This document shows positions 60,250-64,000 of a stretch of 64,000 nt of DNA, in pieces. A program made the translations under genes and the position numbers. The stretch is from Xestospongia muta (Eukaryota; Porifera; Demospongiae; Haplosclerida; Petrosiidae): the NCBI GenBank assembly GCA_963693285.1, contig OY848918.1:3663876-3727875 (forward strand), given 5' to 3'. The notes under the pieces are model-generated. The model saw nothing but the letters and a program-made list of their open reading frames with translations. It was not told the origin of the DNA and did not search any database. Numbering within the stretch: position 1 is the stretch's first letter; each line of letters begins with the position of its first letter.

Positions 60250-63200
60250 CTATTGAATTATATGGTTAGCAAGATCAGGTTCATTTACAGCTGGTGATCT
60301 CAATATCATCAACAATGTCTCCCAGGTATATGGTCATCTCTTAGTCTCATACCAGAGTTGGAACACACCAATGATACCTTGATGGTTCTCTTCAATGTCA
60401 TCTAGTTCAGGTGGAGTTAGTACTAGAGCAGTACCTATCTCTCGTAGTTTTGTAGTAACATGTGGAGCAACATAAGTAACTAGACCTTTATGAATTAACT
60501 CTAAAATAATAAATATAATGTAATATCTACTATATAGTAAAGTTTACTGACCTGTTGTCTTCTTAATAGTTAATTTATCACTTGTTTTATTAGACAAAGT
60601 AGAGTACTGACTGTCAGGTGATGATATATGACTTGTCATTTCACCATTAGTAGGTAGTGTAGAATACATAGGTGGAATAGGTGTTGAAGTATGAGAATGA
60701 GGATGTTGAGTATGATCATAAAGTTGGATACTAGCATGTACATTATGATTAAGTCTAGCATATTCCTCAATAGATGATCCATTTACTAAATATGAAGACT
60801 GATATTGTTGTACTAAACTATATTATTCCATTATTGATGTCTCATGTACTACTGTACTATATGGTACTGTAGAATGGAGATTAGGAGGAGTAATAGTTCC
60901 ATTTGGTAATGAAGTCACATCAGTATAGTTGTCAGACTGAGTAGCTGTTAATGTATAAATATATAATAGAAATAAAAACATAACACAATTAATTGTCACA
61001 CTAAACAATTACTTTAATAATGTTCATCAATAAATATCATTTGAATTATATTACATAAAAAGACAATTGTCATAATTGGCAATACATAGATACACTGTTG
61101 TATAATCTGTCACATTCACATAATGAGACACTTCACAGTTTACATACAGCTCCCATATTATAATAGAGCAGTGTTATAATCATTAACTGTCCTTATTATT
61201 AACCTCATCTAGATTATTCTCAGTTCTTCCATTGTTTTCTTCTGGCATCCATTTATCTATACATGTGACAATGTCATTATTAATACAGTGTATTTAACTT
61301 ACTTCTCTTGATTCTATATAGGACTATAGTCACTATCATAGTCACTATAATAATTAATAATACAAATACAATTGCTGAGATTACTCCAGCAACTAAAAAG
61401 ACAATTCACAATAACACTACATTAAATTATGTATAAACCTACTAATAATTGTTGTTACTGATAAATCCCATTTCACTCCTGTAGTGTATATAAATCAATG
61501 TAACAATAATTTAATATAATAACTTACTATTATCAAGTATAGTTGATGGAGATGATGATATAATATCAGTTGACGAAGAAAATACACTTGATATGAAGGT
61601 AAGAGAAGGAATAATGTTAGTAGTAGTAGGTAGTCCAGTCACTAATTGATTAGTCAGTTTTACAGCATACTCAGTAGTATATGGTACATTGTTATAATCC
61701 ATATCATAAAATGTCACATTATAGTTACTGGTATATATTTCTGTCACACATTTACTAGCAGTACTGGTATCTACTGATGTTCTCACTATGGTAATATTAC
61801 CACTGTAGTAGTCTGTTATAAGTGAGTTATATTCAATATAACATCCTTGTGATTGACTACCCTCAAGAAAATAACAAGTAAAACAAACTTATCCGGACTC
61901 CTTTGATAAACTGCCATTTTGAACATCAAATGTAGCTAATAAATATTAATACAATTAATTAAAGATAGATAATTAGGATTAAACAAACTTACATAATAGT
62001 TTAACTGGTGAATTAAAAGATCTACAGTTGTGTCTTAATGTCAAAACAATACTCCTTTTTTGTCTGCCAGTCTTGCCAATACTTATATTTCCAATTAACT
62101 TATTTCCAACAAAATCACCTACACTTCCATTAAAAATAAATGTAGCTCCAGTACTATTAGTTAAATTAATAAATACCAATGATGGCTGTAGTGAATACAC
62201 AGTCTAAATAAAATATATGTAAAAGTAAATGATATTTATAAAGAGAAGTTATCATACCTCTACAATATAATTGACCAAATATGTGCCATTTGATGATCTT
62301 TTAGAAGTCAAATCATAGTTAGTAATTGTATCTATTAGTGTCAAGTAATTGACAAATTAAAATGTCTACACCATATACCTTCTGGTACTACAACTGATGT
62401 AATAGTTATCTCTCCTTCTCCAGCTGAGTTATTACCAGCTACACTAATTGTATAGTTACCAAATTGACTGGGACAATAGTTGTACTGCCATGTTGTAGAA
62501 GATGTAGTGTTCTGTGTAACTAGTTCTCTTCCATAAGTAACATTGATGATATAACCAGGTATGGATACCAGAGAGAAGGGAGGAGACCAGGAACAGTTTA
62601 TATACTGACTTTGTACATGATATATCAAGTTATTGACAACAGCTAGTTCACCTAATGAGAGGAGATATAATGACATATATCAGAGAGTGTGTTACCTTGT
62701 ATTCTCAGAGTAGATTTACTAGACTTGATATAATCACTATTGTTCACAGATCCTGCAGCAATACACTTCACTACTGTATTGTTATATTGAGGATATCCAG
62801 TTATTGTAAGATTAGACTGCTGTAGTACTCCACTTGTAAAAATACCAGGTTGGATAATGTTGTCATTATGACCATAACTTGTGCCATTTATATTCCAAGT
62901 AACAGTCACACCAGTATGATCGACTAAACATTGGTAATGTGCTAGTTGATAGACTCCAATGTTAGGAGATGGAGTAAATATGAACTCAACAGCTATATGA
63001 TTAGAAATTTTTCATGATATATATAATGCTATCAAATTAATACATGATGTGTACAATTATGTATGTTGGCTCAGGTTGATAGACAAAACATAATATATTA
63101 ATATTGTAGCAACTATCATACCCAAGACATTGTTGACAAACAACATAATGATGTAGTATACAAACAGTAGTAGTAAGACCACCATTTCTTATCAGGGAAG

Positions 63201-63713
63201 ATTCCAAGGCATACGCAATAAACTGACTAGAGGAAGATTTAGCTCGCATTAGTAGATTGCAGCTTCTTACCTCAAATAACACTGTAGTCTAACGTTACTG
63301 CCTTCCTCTCTAAGCGAAGGGATGGCAATGCCAGACTTATAATATGAAACCCGAGAGACCTGCGTCATCTTATCTATTAACAAAAAGAACACATGGGAGG
63401 GGCATCCTACCCTGGTTAATAACTATAGATAGTATGGACCACGTGACTACGTGGTGGGATGGTTAAAATCAGTTCAATACAAAGCATTCAAACTAAGGAT
63501 GACAATTACATCATCTCTACATATTAGTACAGGTGGCACAAACAATTCGGGATATTCACTAACTATATCCGAATCACTTAAATAATATCAGATGTATATT
63601 GTTGCATTCTATGTCTGTGCTATTATGTAAAGATAATACAATTGATCTTGTTTGCATTCTTCATATTGCATTGATATATCAGTAATAGCCATGTTGTCTT
63701 CACTAGATCCATA
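60250..63713 (-). pseudogene. Gene O: Ig-FN3 receptor with a cytoplasmic Death domain, inactivated
   Basis: Exons: part of a signal exon (63713-63680), Ig 62992-62696, FN3 62651-62379, 62331-62258, 62203-61993, Cys-rich 61935-61528, small 61478-61443, TM 61392-61303 ('VISAIVFVLLIIIVTMIVTI'), cytoplasmic 61256-61204, Pro/Ser/Tyr-rich 60944-60552, and last exon 60500-60250. The last exon reads as a Death domain: VTTKLREIGTALVLTPPELD, 'IEENHQG', 'FQLWYETKR', 'TWETLLMILRSPAVNEPDLA'. This fits the family pattern of an early basic/Leu helix, W in helix 4 and a C-terminal TWxxLLxxLR...LA. Lesions: the signal exon is split by 680 bases of foreign sequence; TAA for CAA at about 61891 (SG*VCF); TAA for CAA in the Pro-rich exon (IME*YSL); TGA inside the Death domain (TKR*PYTW). 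The 61204 donor phase does not match the next exon, so an exon may be missing. Confidence 0.78.
62997..63679. other. Foreign segment between the first two exons of O
   Basis: It replaces the end of the signal exon and the short first intron seen in all relatives; homology stops at about 62996 and resumes at 63680. Part of it (63330-63450) resembles 55680-55860. No terminal inverted repeats were recognised, and the minus open frame at 63037-63282 lacks an ATG. Confidence 0.6.
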
Positions 63714-63724
63714 CTGAGTTTATC

Positions 63725-63744
63725 ATTACATCATTATTACATCA
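63725..63744 (-). promoter_or_regulatory. Doubled TGATGTAAT motif upstream of O
   Basis: Copies at 63725-63733 and 63736-63744 in minus-strand sense, at the same distance from the MDLVKTTW start as in A, F, J and M. The promoter survives although the gene is broken. Confidence 0.55.
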
Positions 63745-64000
63745 TTACAAATTATAGTAACATACTGATAGCAGTTAGTAATATAGTATATATTATATTA
63801 AAGTTGACATAATAGTTTGTGTAGTATATATTTTATTTACTAAATTATATGACATGTTTTTTTATCAATTGTTTTTTATATGTGTATTATAATTAATAAA
63901 TTAAGTATTGTTTAAATTGACTATATTAACAATAATTAACAACATAGCATTCACAATAATTAGTAACTTAACATTCTAAATGACCACATAATATAATAAC
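63745..64000. other. Right edge of window
   Basis: 63745-63800 continues the conserved upstream region also seen at 410-470, 4290-4350 and 44010-44060. The rest is AT-rich with no feature recognised. Confidence 0.4.

Overview
This is a strongly AT-rich animal nuclear window with short spliced introns (mostly 45-80 bases), GT-AG junctions and secreted or membrane proteins built from immunoglobulin (Ig) and fibronectin type III (FN3) modules. That combination, plus a Death-domain tail, suggests a demosponge such as Amphimedon queenslandica; the species is inference, the gene structure is read directly.

The window is a dense, two-strand cluster of one receptor family. The standard layout is signal peptide - Ig exon - FN3 exon - Cys-rich juxtamembrane exons - transmembrane (TM) exon - short tyrosine-bearing tail. 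Almost every intron is phase 1, so exons can be swapped without breaking the frame. From left to right: A (-, partial, 1-377) and B (+, 660-3306) head to head; C (+ pseudogene, 4382-5486); D (-, 6563-14177), a larger three-Ig, two-FN3 receptor on the same TM and tail, cut short by a MITE; E (- pseudogene, internally duplicated, 14775-17669); F (-, 17915-20092) with a different TM and tail; G (-, 20346-21516), a single-Ig chimera; H (-, 22288-24484), an unrelated multi-pass membrane protein; P1, P2 and P3 (+), three partial FN3-TM genes in a roughly 3-kb tandem duplication (25.2-33.5 kb and resuming near 36.8 kb); minisatellites and a foldback element (34.3-39.4 kb); J (- pseudogene, 41624-43971) and K (+ pseudogene, 44260-47380), a second copy of the A/B head-to-head pair; L (- pseudogene, 49213-51304); M (-, intact, 52797-55020); N (+, orphan exon, 58938-59403); and O (- pseudogene, 60250-63713) whose cytoplasmic part is a Death domain.

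B, F and M splice into complete open frames by hand (584, 497 and 540 residues). C, E, J, K, L and O carry stops, frameshifts or lost start or splice sites, so the locus shows birth-and-death evolution. Its most interesting features are the modular signalling tails: a YEN[VI] plus C-terminal AYGVI tail, a second tail keeping only AYGVI, tailless forms, and a Death-domain form on the same kind of ectodomain. A doubled TGATGTAAT motif precedes nearly every MDLVKTTW-type first exon. A role in recognition or immune-type signalling is inference from architecture only.
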